A DNA stretch of 64,000 bases from Phaeocystidibacter marisrubri (GCF_008933165.1 NZ_WBVQ01000001.1:1240001-1304000), one strand, 5' to 3'; shown: positions 10,101 through 18,449, numbered from the stretch's first letter. The notes: generated from the sequence alone by a model not told the origin. A program made the numbers and translations.

Positions 10101-10503
10101 GTGGAACCCCCGACAAGGTTACCGGTGTAGAAGTTCTCCAAACGGCTTCTTCAATGGCACCTGAACCTGGAGTGGTTGCTGTAGCACAGTTGATGGTTGA
10201 ACCACCATCACATTCCGGTGATGCATCTCTTGGATACCCCCCTACAACGTAGTATGGGTCATTGATATCCGTAAGAATAGGAAGACTAATGCTTCCCAAA
10301 GGTCCACCACTAATGGTTTGGTTACCGCTTGGCATAGATGCACCACTACAATCGCGATACAATCTCAAATATAGATGGTATTTACCGGCATGAGGACCAG
10401 TCTCAATACATCTCCACCAAATTTCACCTCCGAGCAAGTGCGATCCAAAGCTCTGAGTAGTGAGCATCAAACCGAACAAGAGTAATAATATTCTTTTCAT
10501 CAT
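7114..10503 (-). CDS. Giant secreted adhesin-like protein with type IX C-terminal domain, copy 2 (paralogue)
   Basis: A 1,129-residue protein, starting at either of two adjacent ATG codons (10503 or 10500). It has the same plan as the protein at 3555-6899 and long stretches match closely: HLLGGEIWW at the mature N-terminus, YEFAYNNFAFDQDLDSLYFDW, the paired fibronectin-like modules (ILLEVDVNDNLTNQLTW, YNVYRKVDGAPNWVLVAND) and a sorting domain at about 1040-1129 (QNRWGEEVF, GWDGTYKG, ERGTFTLLR). It should be exported by Sec and then by the type IX system. The copies look like an old tandem duplication: both ends and the fibronectin-like region are best conserved, while short insertions differ in the middle. 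As in copy 1, the canonical NGDGxND signature is replaced (FRPTSTNVENQVWKP). Ligand and function are unknown. Confidence 0.85.
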   Translation of the reverse strand: MMKRILLLLFGLMLTTQSFGSHLLGGEIWWRCIETGPHAGKYHLYLRLYRDCSGASMPSGNQTISGGPLGSISLPILTDINDPYYVVGGYPRDASPECDGGSTINCATATTPGSGAIEEAVWRTSTPVTLSGVPPASGWTFSWSSCCRPATANLSGQPGYFLRATMYPFNDGTGNRNANPCFDSSPRFLEIPKVVTCTGYEFAYNNFAFDQDLDSLYFDWDDPLVSATAPAAFVGGYTANNPLPGIQNFAQDAGQVTINTTLTGQYATCMRVDAYKFGQRVASVYRDIPIVLVACPGVTNSPPTLEVINDPAPAPQLTPVVQGQDTIYYEMTVNAGQAIHFNMQSQDYDFLPSWLPQTIKFVGVGGNLGDPMNSTTNCLFQQPCAIVTPISPQTGYSSPSTNNVQFDWQTTCDHLSYSTSAGGTRKNQYLFYFKMEDNSCPAPSFKLITARITVVSPSPEPPDLTNSCVQANTDGTLSFDYVEPAPSDTGENFDFYVIYRGGSGSSFAPYDTVTNYLTTNYTDPAPLPGANYYYVRTFGGCDQESFSSDTISVVSVRVTAFPPTNPYVAQLEWNSPKYTYEAAADTFEVWRRVAITGTWGMIGTTTDTTYSDTVNICGNNLEYQIRMAGVCDSRTDSGYFADQSNNDKLDLGYATVEGGMAKLSWPPTNSGDVLEYLVLERQAGAGWVNVANIPVGNPTVYVVPTSTADQQAETYKVVSVDSCGNQSSDLIVPAHTTMYLRGDLNPCDGIMELKWNQYEGWPGGAAEYEILADVTPAGGTQQTGVLIGTNVATDTTFIHTNLQSGAQYCYYIRAVDTTGMDTSYSSQYCINSSIVIQSKVQYMARATVQLDGSVETWTFIDGNADVLEYQVQRAEDTLGPWVNIGVVPKPTAAPYQIRFVDFSANTDDTRYFYRVRSTNECGGADTISNFGTNILLEVDVNDNLTNQLTWNRYRDYGGIVDHYNVYRKVDGAPNWVLVANDVQDTSYTDNIRQFGNGKGQFCYRVAAVEAANPLGFVDETGMPFTSFSNEACLNHDARGFFPTAFRPTSTNVENQVWKPMNLFEDQDNYLLIIQNRWGEEVFRTTNPDEGWDGTYKGTASQAGAYMFLVRYKAETGKLKEERGTFTLLR

Positions 10504-10577
10504 CTGTTTACATCGATGTTTACCTGCTAAAATACCACTTCTTATTTAAGAAAAAACCTATACAACCTATATGATAC

Positions 10578-10612
10578 TAACGAGTTATTTACCGATGGAT
10601 TACACCTCGTTA
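10578..10612 (-). terminator. Possible weak terminator after the NRAMP-like gene
   Basis: A perfect 7-bp inverted repeat (TAACGAG / CTCGTTA) with a 21-base loop lies downstream of the stop codon at 10628. There is no good T-tract, so this could be a weak or non-intrinsic terminator, or chance. Confidence 0.25.
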
Positions 10613-10627
10613 AAGCATTGGGCCAAT

Positions 10628-11833
10628 CTAGCTCATCGCTAGAAATACAGCGGTAAGTAGCACAATGGCTACTAGACCAAATTGTGCCCATTTCAACATA
10701 AAAGGACCCGGACGATGAGTGAGAGGAAAGTTTTCTGAGTTAACCAACTTGTAATTGAAATAAGCTACAATAGGACTTGTCAGAAAGGAGGTGATCATCG
10801 CAATTTCAATGAGATCGGTCATCCGATCAGCGAACAAACTAACGAGGGTCCACCCTCCTAAGGCTACCACAAGAACAGCACCCCAATATCCAAGTCCCTT
10901 TGTGTTTAATAGCGATCTAGACAATTCCAAGGTGGTTCTTCCATATCCATCAAAAACACTGAGAGTGGTACTGAACATGGCCGCCGTTGCTGCAGTCACG
11001 ATCACCATTTTGAACCCAGAGCCTAGTGTATCGGTGTATATATCGATGAGTGCCCCTGTAAATCCTACAGCTCCTGATGGAAACTCGACAGCGTTGCCGT
11101 ACATCAACATCACCCCTAATCCCAAGAAGAGAAGAGCCGAGATGGCGCTGAGCCAATAACCAATATGGAAATCCAGAAGTACGCTCTTCAAACGCTTTAC
11201 ATCACCTCCTGAACCGTTCTTCTCTACCGTCCAGATGCTATTCCACACACTTAAGTCTACCGCCGTTGGCATCCATCCAATGAGCGCAATCGTAAATACG
11301 AGCGTCTCTCCCTGAGTAAAATCGGGAAGAACAAAATTACCTCCCCTTCCATGGTCTGAGAAGGCAATCACAAAAGCGACTAAAGTTGAAATCGCCAGTA
11401 TAGTTGTGATTATTTTTATACTGATATCAAGGAAGGCAAACTTACCAAAGGCCAGCCATAGAAAGCAAAGGACGAATATCGATGTGGTAATGACCTCTAT
11501 AGATACGTTGAGTCCAAGTAAATGAGAAGTGAGACCTGCCGTTACAATGGACACAGCCCCCGTCACGGTGAACATTGAGGCCAAGGTGGACAAAGCATAG
11601 ATCCATGTCACCCACTTCCCCATCTTCGTATAACCCGAAATAAGAGATTCACCTGTTCCTTCTGCGTAACGTGTACCAAACTCGAAGAAGGGAAACTTGA
11701 TGATATTGGCAAATAAAATGATGATGGCAAAGCTCCAGCCGTACTCTGCACCTGCGCGAGTGGACTGAACCAAATGACTCACGCCAATCGCCGTAGCGGC
11801 AAACAAAAGACCTGGACCAAATACTTTACGCAT
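10628..11833 (-). CDS. NRAMP-fold (SLC11-related) membrane transporter lacking the canonical metal-site motifs
   Basis: A 401-residue integral membrane protein with about 11 hydrophobic helices. The opening FGPGLLFAATAIGVSHLVQS and the following RAGAEYGW align with the first helix of NRAMP transporters, where the canonical family has DPGN; here the position reads GVSH. The helix 6 motif, MPH in metal-transporting members, reads MPT (ALIGWMPTAVDLSVW). It is therefore an NRAMP homologue of a divergent branch, and its substrate may not be Mn or Fe. It lies in the same direction as the acyl-CoA dehydrogenase upstream, with a terminator between them. The fold call is secure; the substrate is open. 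Confidence 0.8.
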   Translation of the reverse strand: MRKVFGPGLLFAATAIGVSHLVQSTRAGAEYGWSFAIIILFANIIKFPFFEFGTRYAEGTGESLISGYTKMGKWVTWIYALSTLASMFTVTGAVSIVTAGLTSHLLGLNVSIEVITTSIFVLCFLWLAFGKFAFLDISIKIITTILAISTLVAFVIAFSDHGRGGNFVLPDFTQGETLVFTIALIGWMPTAVDLSVWNSIWTVEKNGSGGDVKRLKSVLLDFHIGYWLSAISALLFLGLGVMLMYGNAVEFPSGAVGFTGALIDIYTDTLGSGFKMVIVTAATAAMFSTTLSVFDGYGRTTLELSRSLLNTKGLGYWGAVLVVALGGWTLVSLFADRMTDLIEIAMITSFLTSPIVAYFNYKLVNSENFPLTHRPGPFMLKWAQFGLVAIVLLTAVFLAMS

Positions 11834-11866
11834 GCCAAAAGATAAGATTCAGAATGAGGATAAATG

Positions 11867-11895
11867 AAAAACCCCCGCACTTTCGCACGAGGGTT
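11867..11895 (-). terminator. Rho-independent terminator of the acyl-CoA dehydrogenase gene
   Basis: On the minus strand an 8-bp stem (AACCCTCG / CGGGGGTT, one T-G pair) with a GAAA-containing loop is followed by TTTT. It lies 21 bp past the stop codon at 11916. Confidence 0.75.
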
Positions 11896-11915
11896 TCACT
11901 AATATAAAACGTTGT

Positions 11916-13070
11916 TTAGTCTTTCAAGATATTTCTTGAAATCACCAACTTTTGAATTTCCGTGGTTCCTTCTCCAATGGTACAGAGTTTAGAATCACGG
12001 TAGTATTTTTCTGCTGGATAATCCTTGGTGTAACCGTAGCCACCGTGGATTTGAATGCCATCTGTACTCACTTCAACAGAAATTTCTGAAGCGTAATACT
12101 TGGCCATTGCAGATTCTGTAGTGACAGGCTTACCGGCATCTTTCAACTGCCCAGCGTGTTGAATCATCAATTCAGCACCGTGAATTTTCGTAGCCATCTC
12201 TGCCAACTTAAAACCAATAGCTTGGAACTTTGAAATCGATTGTCCGAACTGGTGACGCTCCTTACTGTAAGCCTTTGCCGCAGTGTATGCTCCTTTGGCA
12301 ATTCCCAATGAAAGGGCAGCAATGGAGATGCGACCTCCATCCAATATCTTCATGGCTTGAATAAATCCTTCACCAACATTTCCAAGAACATTCTCTTTTG
12401 GAACTCGGCAGTTGTCGAAGAATAAGCACGCAGTTTCCGAGGCGCGCATTCCAAGTTTATTTTCTTTTTTACCTCCAGAAAAGCCAGGGGTACCTTTTTC
12501 TACTACAAAGGCAGTCATTCCGTGAGAATCGCCTTTCTCGCCTGTACGGGCAATCACTACGGCCACTTCACCAGAAATAGCGTGTGTGATGAAGTTCTTT
12601 GAACCATTAAGCACCCAATCGTCACCGTCTTGCACTGCTGTAGTAGCCATACCTCCGGCATCAGAACCTGTACCTGTTTCTGTCAAACCCCATGCGCCAA
12701 TCCATTCAGCGGTAGCCAATTTGGGAATCCAACGCTTCTTCTGCTCTTCGTTACCGAAAGTCAAAATGTGGTTGGTACAAAGACTGTTGTGAGCGGCTAC
12801 CGACAAACCGATAGATCCACAAACTTGTGAGATTTCATCAATAACTGCGATGTATTCAGCATAACCCATTCCCGCTCCATTGTATTCTTCGGGAACCAAA
12901 ACGCCCATGAATCCTTGTTGACCCATTTGACGGAATAATTCTACTGGAAAGGTTTGAGCTTCGTCCCACTCCATTACATGTGGACGAATATGTGTTTCGG
13001 CAAACGAACGAGCACTCTCGCGAACGAACTTAATCGCTTCTTCGCGCTCAGGGCTTAGGATAGTGTGCAT
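11916..13070 (-). CDS. Acyl-CoA dehydrogenase
   Basis: A 384-residue flavoenzyme of the usual family length. It should oxidise an acyl-CoA to the 2-enoyl-CoA, passing electrons to ETF, in the cytoplasm. The sequence shows the N-terminal helical domain, the middle beta domain with the flavin/substrate segment ([17 protein letters not shown]), the FAD motif [12 protein letters not shown], the [21 protein letters not shown] block and the catalytic glutamate E367 in GEGTTEIQ. A glutamate at this late position fits short/medium-chain and butyryl- or branched-chain-type enzymes; chain length cannot be settled by eye. It is a single-gene transcript ending in a good terminator; a near-match -7 box (TATTTTCG) occurs on the minus strand at 13098-13105. 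No other fatty-acid genes adjoin. Confidence 0.93.
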   Translation of the reverse strand: MHTILSPEREEAIKFVRESARSFAETHIRPHVMEWDEAQTFPVELFRQMGQQGFMGVLVPEEYNGAGMGYAEYIAVIDEISQVCGSIGLSVAAHNSLCTNHILTFGNEEQKKRWIPKLATAEWIGAWGLTETGTGSDAGGMATTAVQDGDDWVLNGSKNFITHAISGEVAVVIARTGEKGDSHGMTAFVVEKGTPGFSGGKKENKLGMRASETACLFFDNCRVPKENVLGNVGEGFIQAMKILDGGRISIAALSLGIAKGAYTAAKAYSKERHQFGQSISKFQAIGFKLAEMATKIHGAELMIQHAGQLKDAGKPVTTESAMAKYYASEISVEVSTDGIQIHGGYGYTKDYPAEKYYRDSKLCTIGEGTTEIQKLVISRNILKD

Positions 13071-13192
13071 GTTGAATTCTATTTAACTCAGGGATTGCGA
13101 AAATAACTAATGAAAATTGATTTTGTTCGAAGTTTCACGTTTACCTCGCCACATTTAGCAGAATTTTCAGAACCTAAACGCTTAAAAAAAGA

Positions 13193-13216
13193 AAAGGCGC
13201 CCCATCGGACGCCTTT
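13193..13216 (-). terminator. Rho-independent terminator of the YceI-porin pair
   Basis: A 7-bp perfect stem (AAAGGCG / CGCCTTT) with a 10-base loop, followed on the minus strand by a T-rich stretch (TTCTTTTTTT). It lies 20 bp beyond the stop codon at 13236. Confidence 0.85.
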
Positions 13217-13235
13217 CCCCTCGTTTAAATAAGAA

Positions 13236-14504
13236 CTAGAAACCAATAACTGCTTCGAGCATGAATCCGTCGAACTTACCCTCTTGAAGAACAGATCCGT
13301 TGAATCCGTCTCCAGAGTATTGTTGGTTCACATATTCAACTTTAACCATCACGTTGTCGGTCATAAACCAACCACCGCCAAAGTTCATTCTGCTAATTTC
13401 TTGATCGGCAGCATTCTCGCTAGCGTTACCAGTTACAAGGTTGTAACGGCCGCCTAGGTAAAATCTTTCCTCAGCTCCAAAGCGATAGAGAAGTTCACCT
13501 GCCAATTGGGTATAAGAACCACCGGTTACAGTTTCGTTCACATCTCCCATCACCATTTCGTAGATACCGAAGAACTCAAGTCCTTTCCATTTTACAAATG
13601 GGTTGATTTGGATACTGCTGAACTTAGTAAAGCTCGGAGCGAAACGACCACTTCTGAAGTTGTCAGATCCTCCTTCTGGAGTCATCACCCAGTAGTAACG
13701 TGCACCTGTACGGTCGCCTTTGTAGAGGTAAGTACCGTTGCCAAAGGTTGGACTGTTCAAGAATGATCCAGTCAAACGCACACGGAGATCGTCGTTCAAT
13801 TGGCTATCGTAACCCAACTTACCGTAGATAGATGGACCTAGGTCTTTGTCGCCACTGTTTACAGTTTGATTCAAGTTACCATTAGATACACCCACTACAC
13901 CAATGAAACCATTGGTTTGGATGTTCACTTCACCAAATGCTTCCGTAGTAAAGGCATCCATGATGTAATTACCTACAAAAGGGTTGTAGATGGCTCTCGC
14001 GTTGTCAGAACGTCTGAAGTGTGCATCACCGTAGTTGATTTCATCCAAACCAATTTTAATGGTTGCGATATCCATGAATCCACTGAGGAATCCCTCTTGG
14101 ATGAAATCGAGTTTGTCCATTTGGATGTATCCACCTTTCACCCATGCTTCATTATGGTGACGAGAAGATAGATAAGTAACCAAGTTCATTCGAACCCCAT
14201 CTGCCAATTGAACATCAATATTCAAGTTCGCAGTAGGTAGGTTGAAGTTTGATGCCATATCAATCAAGGTGTCCCCTGATCCTGTTTTATGACTCAATCC
14301 TTGGAATTGTAGGGCAAAATCGCCCCCTACTCTCACTTTTAGTCCAGTGAAAGGAACGTTATTTTGCTTAGGAGTTTCAAAGACATTTAGTCCTTCTAAG
14401 CCAGCAGGACGGAAGTACTGCATTTCAGGTTGTTGAGCAAGCGCAGGTACGGCAGTTAGAGCAGTTAGCGCAATTACCCAAGTACGCATTCTTGAAAGTT
14501 TCAT
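13236..14504 (-). CDS. Outer-membrane beta-barrel protein (porin-like), function unknown
   Basis: A 422-residue protein with a signal peptide (MKLSRMRTWVIALTALTAVPALAQQ; the second Met is an alternative start). The mature part alternates aromatic and polar residues in barrel-like strands and ends with a terminal strand closing in GF (MLEAVIGF), which suits BAM-inserted barrels. Segments such as RVGGDFALQFQGL, LNIDVQLADGVRMNL and VKVEYVNQQYSGDGF recall Bacteroidota proteins often called porin or hypothetical outer-membrane protein. It follows the YceI-family gene by 29 bp on the same strand, so the two are probably co-transcribed. A substrate cannot be inferred. Confidence 0.7.
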   Translation of the reverse strand: MKLSRMRTWVIALTALTAVPALAQQPEMQYFRPAGLEGLNVFETPKQNNVPFTGLKVRVGGDFALQFQGLSHKTGSGDTLIDMASNFNLPTANLNIDVQLADGVRMNLVTYLSSRHHNEAWVKGGYIQMDKLDFIQEGFLSGFMDIATIKIGLDEINYGDAHFRRSDNARAIYNPFVGNYIMDAFTTEAFGEVNIQTNGFIGVVGVSNGNLNQTVNSGDKDLGPSIYGKLGYDSQLNDDLRVRLTGSFLNSPTFGNGTYLYKGDRTGARYYWVMTPEGGSDNFRSGRFAPSFTKFSSIQINPFVKWKGLEFFGIYEMVMGDVNETVTGGSYTQLAGELLYRFGAEERFYLGGRYNLVTGNASENAADQEISRMNFGGGWFMTDNVMVKVEYVNQQYSGDGFNGSVLQEGKFDGFMLEAVIGF

Positions 14505-14533
14505 GATCGCGGTAGTTAAGGAATTGTTACAGT

Positions 14534-15076
14534 TTATCGTTTTAAGATGAGCGCAAAGTTGATGTTGACCTCATCGGCCACCTTCATGGCTCCGAACATA
14601 AAGCTTGGAGCGCTCATGCCATGTTGAGAAAATTTTACGCTGTGGGTTCCAGAAAGCTTGATGCTTCCATCACTCAGCTTCGTAAAGTTCGCTTGTACAT
14701 TGATGTTTCTTTTTACACCGTGAATGGTCAAATCGCCATTCACCGTAGCACGACTTCCATTTAATTGATAGGTTTTCATGACAAACACGATATCTGGATA
14801 ATCTTCAGCTTCCAGAGATGCATGCATTCTCTTGTTCATCAATCGGTCGCCACTATCCATAGATTCAACCTTGAATACCAGGCGTAAGGATTGAAGTTCA
14901 TCGTTGGCCACAGTAGATGCCGCTGTAACCTCAGTTACTTTAGCAGACCAATCATGTACATTGGAGGTCCCTTCCACTGTGAATTCAGAGTTGGGACTCA
15001 TTTGGTAGCTCTGTCCGAATGCAGATAAACCCATTGCGAAGGCCACCGCTGTAGTAAGGAATTTTAGACTTTTCAT
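14534..15076 (-). CDS. YceI family periplasmic lipid-binding-fold protein
   Basis: A 180-residue protein. The start is placed at 15076 (MKSLKFLTTAVAFAMGLSAFGQ, a good signal peptide) rather than an in-frame ATG at 15133 that would put 19 extra residues before it. The mature protein has the YceI pattern: NSEFTVEGTSNVHDW near the start, MDSGDRLMNKRMHASLEAEDYPDIVF (the conserved block of this family, here with a fully intact core), then NGDLTIHGVKRNI and SFMFGAMKVADEVNINF. YceI proteins form a lipocalin-like barrel that binds isoprenoid-type lipids in the periplasm. The porin-like gene downstream makes a probable two-gene unit. It is divergent from the S1/P1 nuclease gene; the 130 bp between them must hold both promoters. 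Confidence 0.88.
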   Translation of the reverse strand: MKSLKFLTTAVAFAMGLSAFGQSYQMSPNSEFTVEGTSNVHDWSAKVTEVTAASTVANDELQSLRLVFKVESMDSGDRLMNKRMHASLEAEDYPDIVFVMKTYQLNGSRATVNGDLTIHGVKRNINVQANFTKLSDGSIKLSGTHSVKFSQHGMSAPSFMFGAMKVADEVNINFALILKR

Positions 15077-15206
15077 TTGAGCACGTTTTACAGGTATGAA
15101 AGTACTGTGAGTAAATACTTCCGTTACTGCCATTCATCATGTACAAGCATGACTTTTATCATATCATATAATTCGTCAACTTTGCGAAGCAAAATCAGTA
15201 AACACC

Positions 15207-15968
15207 ATGAAAAGCAAGCTATTCGTCGCTTTACTCCTACTCCCACTTCTATCTTTAGGGTGGGGACAGACCGGTCACCGTGTTGTTGGAGAGATCGCAG
15301 ATCGTCATATGTCACCAGAAGCACGAGCAAAAGTGCTCGAGATTCTCGCAGGAGAATCACCTGCTATGGCGAGTAATTGGATGGACTTCATCAAGTCGAA
15401 TCACGACTACGATCACATGAAGAAGTGGCATTATGTTACCATTCCCGACAGCATTGACTACCACGAAGCTGACACCCCACATGGTGGCGATGCTTACTTG
15501 ACAATACTCCGTATTATAGAAGAGATAGAAAGTGGAGAGTTTCACGGTTGGACGGAAGCAGAAGCATTGAAGAGCCTCATACACTTAGTGGGTGATCTCC
15601 ATCAGCCTCTACACGTTGGAAATGGTGAAGACCGCGGCGGAAATGATGTCCGTGTAAAATGGTTTGGTGAGCCTTCTAACCTTCACAGAGTGTGGGATTC
15701 GGAAATGATCGATGGTCAGCAGTTGAGCTATACTGAATACACCAATTGGGTAGACGTTGCGACGCAAGACCAAATCTCAAAATGGCAATCTGACGACATT
15801 CAAATATGGATGGAAGAGTCTAAAGCAATGCGGGAATCGGTTTACGACATTGAAGATCCCGAACGCTTGGGTTATCAATACAACTACGATCACATTGCAG
15901 AATTGAATGATCGATTACTCCGAGCGGGAATCCGACTGGCAGGAATCCTCAACGAATTATATGGATAA
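15207..15968 (+). CDS. Secreted S1/P1-type nuclease
   Basis: A 253-residue zinc-dependent nuclease that degrades single-stranded DNA/RNA and releases 5' nucleotides, probably in the periplasm or outside the cell for phosphate or nucleoside scavenging. The signal peptide should be cut before Trp19 (LSLG-WGQTGHR), as in P1 nuclease, where the new N-terminal Trp binds zinc. All nine expected zinc ligands are recognisable with near-P1 spacing: W19, H24, D60, H75, H126, D130, H136 (HLVGDLHQPLH), H160 and D164 (NLHRVWD). It stands alone, divergent from the YceI operon, and ends at a very stable hairpin. A near-match -7 box (CAACTTTG, 15177-15184) precedes it. Confidence 0.93.
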   Translation: MKSKLFVALLLLPLLSLGWGQTGHRVVGEIADRHMSPEARAKVLEILAGESPAMASNWMDFIKSNHDYDHMKKWHYVTIPDSIDYHEADTPHGGDAYLTILRIIEEIESGEFHGWTEAEALKSLIHLVGDLHQPLHVGNGEDRGGNDVRVKWFGEPSNLHRVWDSEMIDGQQLSYTEYTNWVDVATQDQISKWQSDDIQIWMEESKAMRESVYDIEDPERLGYQYNYDHIAELNDRLLRAGIRLAGILNELYG

Positions 15969-15973
15969 AGAGA

Positions 15974-16001
15974 AAGCGCGCCGCAAAATTGCGGCGCGCT
16001 T
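15974..16001 (+). terminator. Strong hairpin terminator after the S1/P1 nuclease
   Basis: A perfect 13-bp inverted repeat (AAGCGCGCCGCAA / TTGCGGCGCGCTT) only five bases past the stop codon at 15968. The T-tract is short (CGTTT), so termination strength is inferred mostly from the GC-rich stem. Confidence 0.75.
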
Positions 16002-16247
16002 CGTTTAAATCCCCCCTGTTTTATCGCGATATCATTAGTATCTGCCTCATCTTGTCAGGCTGTATTGAATATTCCATATTCACGCGCCGCAAGAGAGATC
16101 TAATATCCTGTTTCTAAGTCTCATATAAAAGACCCTTAGGTTAAATCTTACGCACTTCACCGTTAAGAAGATTCCTACAATTTGTGTCATTTGGTAAGTA
16201 TTTACTCTTGCAAGACAGTCTTTGATGTTCTTACTTTGCTGTTGACC

Positions 16248-16940
16248 ATGAAACGAGAGACAAACGCAAACCACGACGCGCATTGGACGGCCATGATGGG
16301 ATTCGACTGGATGTTGGAGACCCCTAGTTTGCTATTCAATGAACTTGACGAGAGTGAATCCGTTGAGTTTAGAGATGGTTTTGAGCGGTTGCAAAAGATT
16401 GATGGTGCTCTCTGCTTACACTCTTTCCTAAAGCAGAATCACTTTATCACTTCATACCCAAGCATTTGCCCTTCGCATCCTCTTAAATGTGACTTGAGAG
16501 AAGTCACTACATGGAACGACAAGAAGATTGAACACACTATTCACCTAGACATTCCAAATTTTGGTGAACTCTCTGCCTTCTGTCCAGATTACTGGTGGAG
16601 ATCCAACGAGTACAAGAAGCACGTTGTGGAGTTGGGGTTGGCAGGGATGGTATACCAGGTTAAGCCTGAACAGAAAACATGTAGAGTAGCTCGTTTACGT
16701 GAAAAGAATGATGATGGTACCAGCTACATCTTTACAGGGGCTACCTTAGATAATATAGAGCCAGCTGAAAGCTTCTACCACAAGGGATGGCTTGCTACCA
16801 TGGAACTTCACCCAGAAGACACATCGCCATTAATCGTGCGCGTTTGGATTCACAAGAAGAACATCCCTACACCTCCCGAAACAGGGATACTATACTCTGG
16901 GGAAATTTGGCTTCACGCCTCTCTGCTCGACAAGAGCTGA
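16248..16940 (+). CDS. Hypothetical protein, 230 aa, no recognised family
   Basis: The start is placed at the ATG at 16248 (MKRETNANHD); an in-frame ATG at 16182 would add a stretch with no counterpart in composition. I do not recognise the family. The protein is soluble, with no signal or membrane segment, rich in Trp and His (HWTAMMGFDWM, CPDYWWRSNEY, IWLHASLLDKS), and contains several Cys residues. A plausible promoter lies just upstream (TTG at 16208-16210, 20 bp, then TTACTTTG at 16231-16238), which would give a very short leader. Its 3' end overlaps the convergent response-regulator gene by 28 bp. Its position next to a signalling operon may be accidental. Confidence 0.6.
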   Translation: MKRETNANHDAHWTAMMGFDWMLETPSLLFNELDESESVEFRDGFERLQKIDGALCLHSFLKQNHFITSYPSICPSHPLKCDLREVTTWNDKKIEHTIHLDIPNFGELSAFCPDYWWRSNEYKKHVVELGLAGMVYQVKPEQKTCRVARLREKNDDGTSYIFTGATLDNIEPAESFYHKGWLATMELHPEDTSPLIVRVWIHKKNIPTPPETGILYSGEIWLHASLLDKS

Positions 16941-17344
16941 ATGGTATCCTCTAAAACGGATTTGAGAACACCTTCATTCAGTGGTTTGCTGATGAATTTG
17001 ACGATGACTTCACGCTTCTTCACGTTCTCCATATCACCAGCATCGATGCTAGAGGACAACATGAATACCGTAAAGCGTTTCACAATTTCTGGGTCCAATT
17101 GACTAAAGTTATCCGCAAAGGCGAACCCGTTCATTTCTGGCATGTAAATATCGAGCAAGACCAAACAATGTGACTTTTCAGGAAGCACCTCATTGGCTTC
17201 GATAGCAGCCAAGGCTTCCTTACCACTGGAATAGGCGACAAAAGAAATTTCGGGATAGAACAGTTCCATGTTCTTGCGTACAATCATCCTATCGATGAAA
17301 CTATCATCAATGAGAACAATACCTATGTTTTCCTTCTTAATCAA
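16913..17344 (-). CDS. Stand-alone receiver-domain response regulator
   Basis: A 143-residue CheY-like receiver. Acidic residues near the N-terminus (LIDDS), the phospho-acceptor Asp65 in VLLDIYMPEMNG, the Ser switch (MLSSS) and the Lys in FISKPLN are all present. There is no output domain, so it acts as a phosphorelay partner or by protein contact. It is the last gene of a five-gene minus-strand operon: its ATG overlaps the stop codon of the receiver-kinase gene by 4 bp (17341-17344). A natural partner is that kinase or the 7TMR-DISM kinase further upstream. Its 3' end overlaps the convergent hypothetical gene ending at 16940. Confidence 0.88.
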   Translation of the reverse strand: MIKKENIGIVLIDDSFIDRMIVRKNMELFYPEISFVAYSSGKEALAAIEANEVLPEKSHCLVLLDIYMPEMNGFAFADNFSQLDPEIVKRFTVFMLSSSIDAGDMENVKKREVIVKFISKPLNEGVLKSVLEDTIQLLSSREA

Positions 17345-18444
17345 AGAGCTGATTCTTCAAAGTTAGGTAGAGAAACGGTCATGGTGGTACCCTCTCCTTT
17401 TGCCGAGTTTACGGTAATGGTCCCCCCTAATCGCTTCACAGCTTCCTTGACAAGATACAAACCTAATCCGGAACCTGAGTTCCCCTTGGCATCGCGGTAG
17501 AACATTTGAAAGACTTTTTCTTGATTGTCTTCCGAGATACCCACACCGTTATCTACAACTTGAATCTCTATGCCAGAATGACCTCCTGTGATGCGAACAG
17601 CTACATGATGCTGACTTTTCACCTCATCACGGTATTTAATGGCATTGGAAATGAGGTTGTTCAAAATGATTCTGAGTTTCACCTCATTGGTCGTAAACAT
17701 TGATACACCCTCTACTTGGTACTCAAGCGTGGTTTGCTCCATCGCGGGGTGATAGCGGTATTCATCGCTGATATCTTTGAGCATCTTATTCAAATCAACC
17801 TCTACAGTCATGTTACCCTCGTGGGTCGATTTGTAGTAATCGATGATGTTGTGAATGAATTCATCCAACTTATCCACCATCTCTTTGGTCATGTTGAAGT
17901 ACTCGATGGCCTTTTCATCCTTTACCTCTTGATTGGCGAGGTAAATCACGCCTTGAATGCTCACAAGCGGTGCGCGAAGGTCGTGCGAAACGCTGTAAAC
18001 AAATCGATCTAGCTCATCGTATGCCTTCTGCAAAGAGATGTTTTTCTCCTTCAGTTCTCTTCGTGCATCATAAATATCCTTGGCGTTATTGATCGCCACG
18101 CGTAGCGTATCTTCATTCCAAGGCTTAGAAATGAATTTGTAGATCTGGCCTTTGTTGATGGCATTGATGACTGCCTCAATATCCGCATATCCCGTCAGGA
18201 GAATTCGAATGCAATCTGGATAATCATCTACTACGTTCTCAAAAAACTCCACACCCGTCATTCCAGGCATACGTTGATCGGCAACAATGATCTCAATGGG
18301 TTCTTTCGCAAGAACCTCTATTCCTTCTTGTGCAGATATGGCGGTATAGACATCGTACTCTCTTCGGAAGTTCGCCCGAAAAGAGTTCAAGTTATTTTGT
18401 TCGTCGTCTACGTAAAGTACACGTGGTTTGTTCGTTGTTGCCAT
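17341..18444 (-). CDS. Receiver-histidine kinase hybrid (REC-HisKA-HATPase)
   Basis: A 367-residue soluble protein with an N-terminal receiver (residues 8-125; Asp56 in VADQRMPGMTG, LLTGYAD, Lys107 in ISKPW), a coiled linker, a HisKA domain (His154 in YSVSHDLRAPL) and a HATPase domain (NNLISNAIKY, DNGVGI, GSGLGLYLVKEA). It would take a phosphate or signal on its receiver and control its own kinase output, a common relay design in Bacteroidota. The receiver is strikingly similar to the separate regulator encoded divergently at 22545-23018 (shared YVDDE-NNL, TAIS, ADQRMP/TDQRMP, MTG and KPWNED). It starts 5 bp after the 7TMR-DISM kinase and overlaps the lone receiver downstream, so the three are co-expressed. 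Confidence 0.92.
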   Translation of the reverse strand: MATTNKPRVLYVDDEQNNLNSFRANFRREYDVYTAISAQEGIEVLAKEPIEIIVADQRMPGMTGVEFFENVVDDYPDCIRILLTGYADIEAVINAINKGQIYKFISKPWNEDTLRVAINNAKDIYDARRELKEKNISLQKAYDELDRFVYSVSHDLRAPLVSIQGVIYLANQEVKDEKAIEYFNMTKEMVDKLDEFIHNIIDYYKSTHEGNMTVEVDLNKMLKDISDEYRYHPAMEQTTLEYQVEGVSMFTTNEVKLRIILNNLISNAIKYRDEVKSQHHVAVRITGGHSGIEIQVVDNGVGISEDNQEKVFQMFYRDAKGNSGSGLGLYLVKEAVKRLGGTITVNSAKGEGTTMTVSLPNFEESAL

Positions 18445-18449
18445 GCTCT

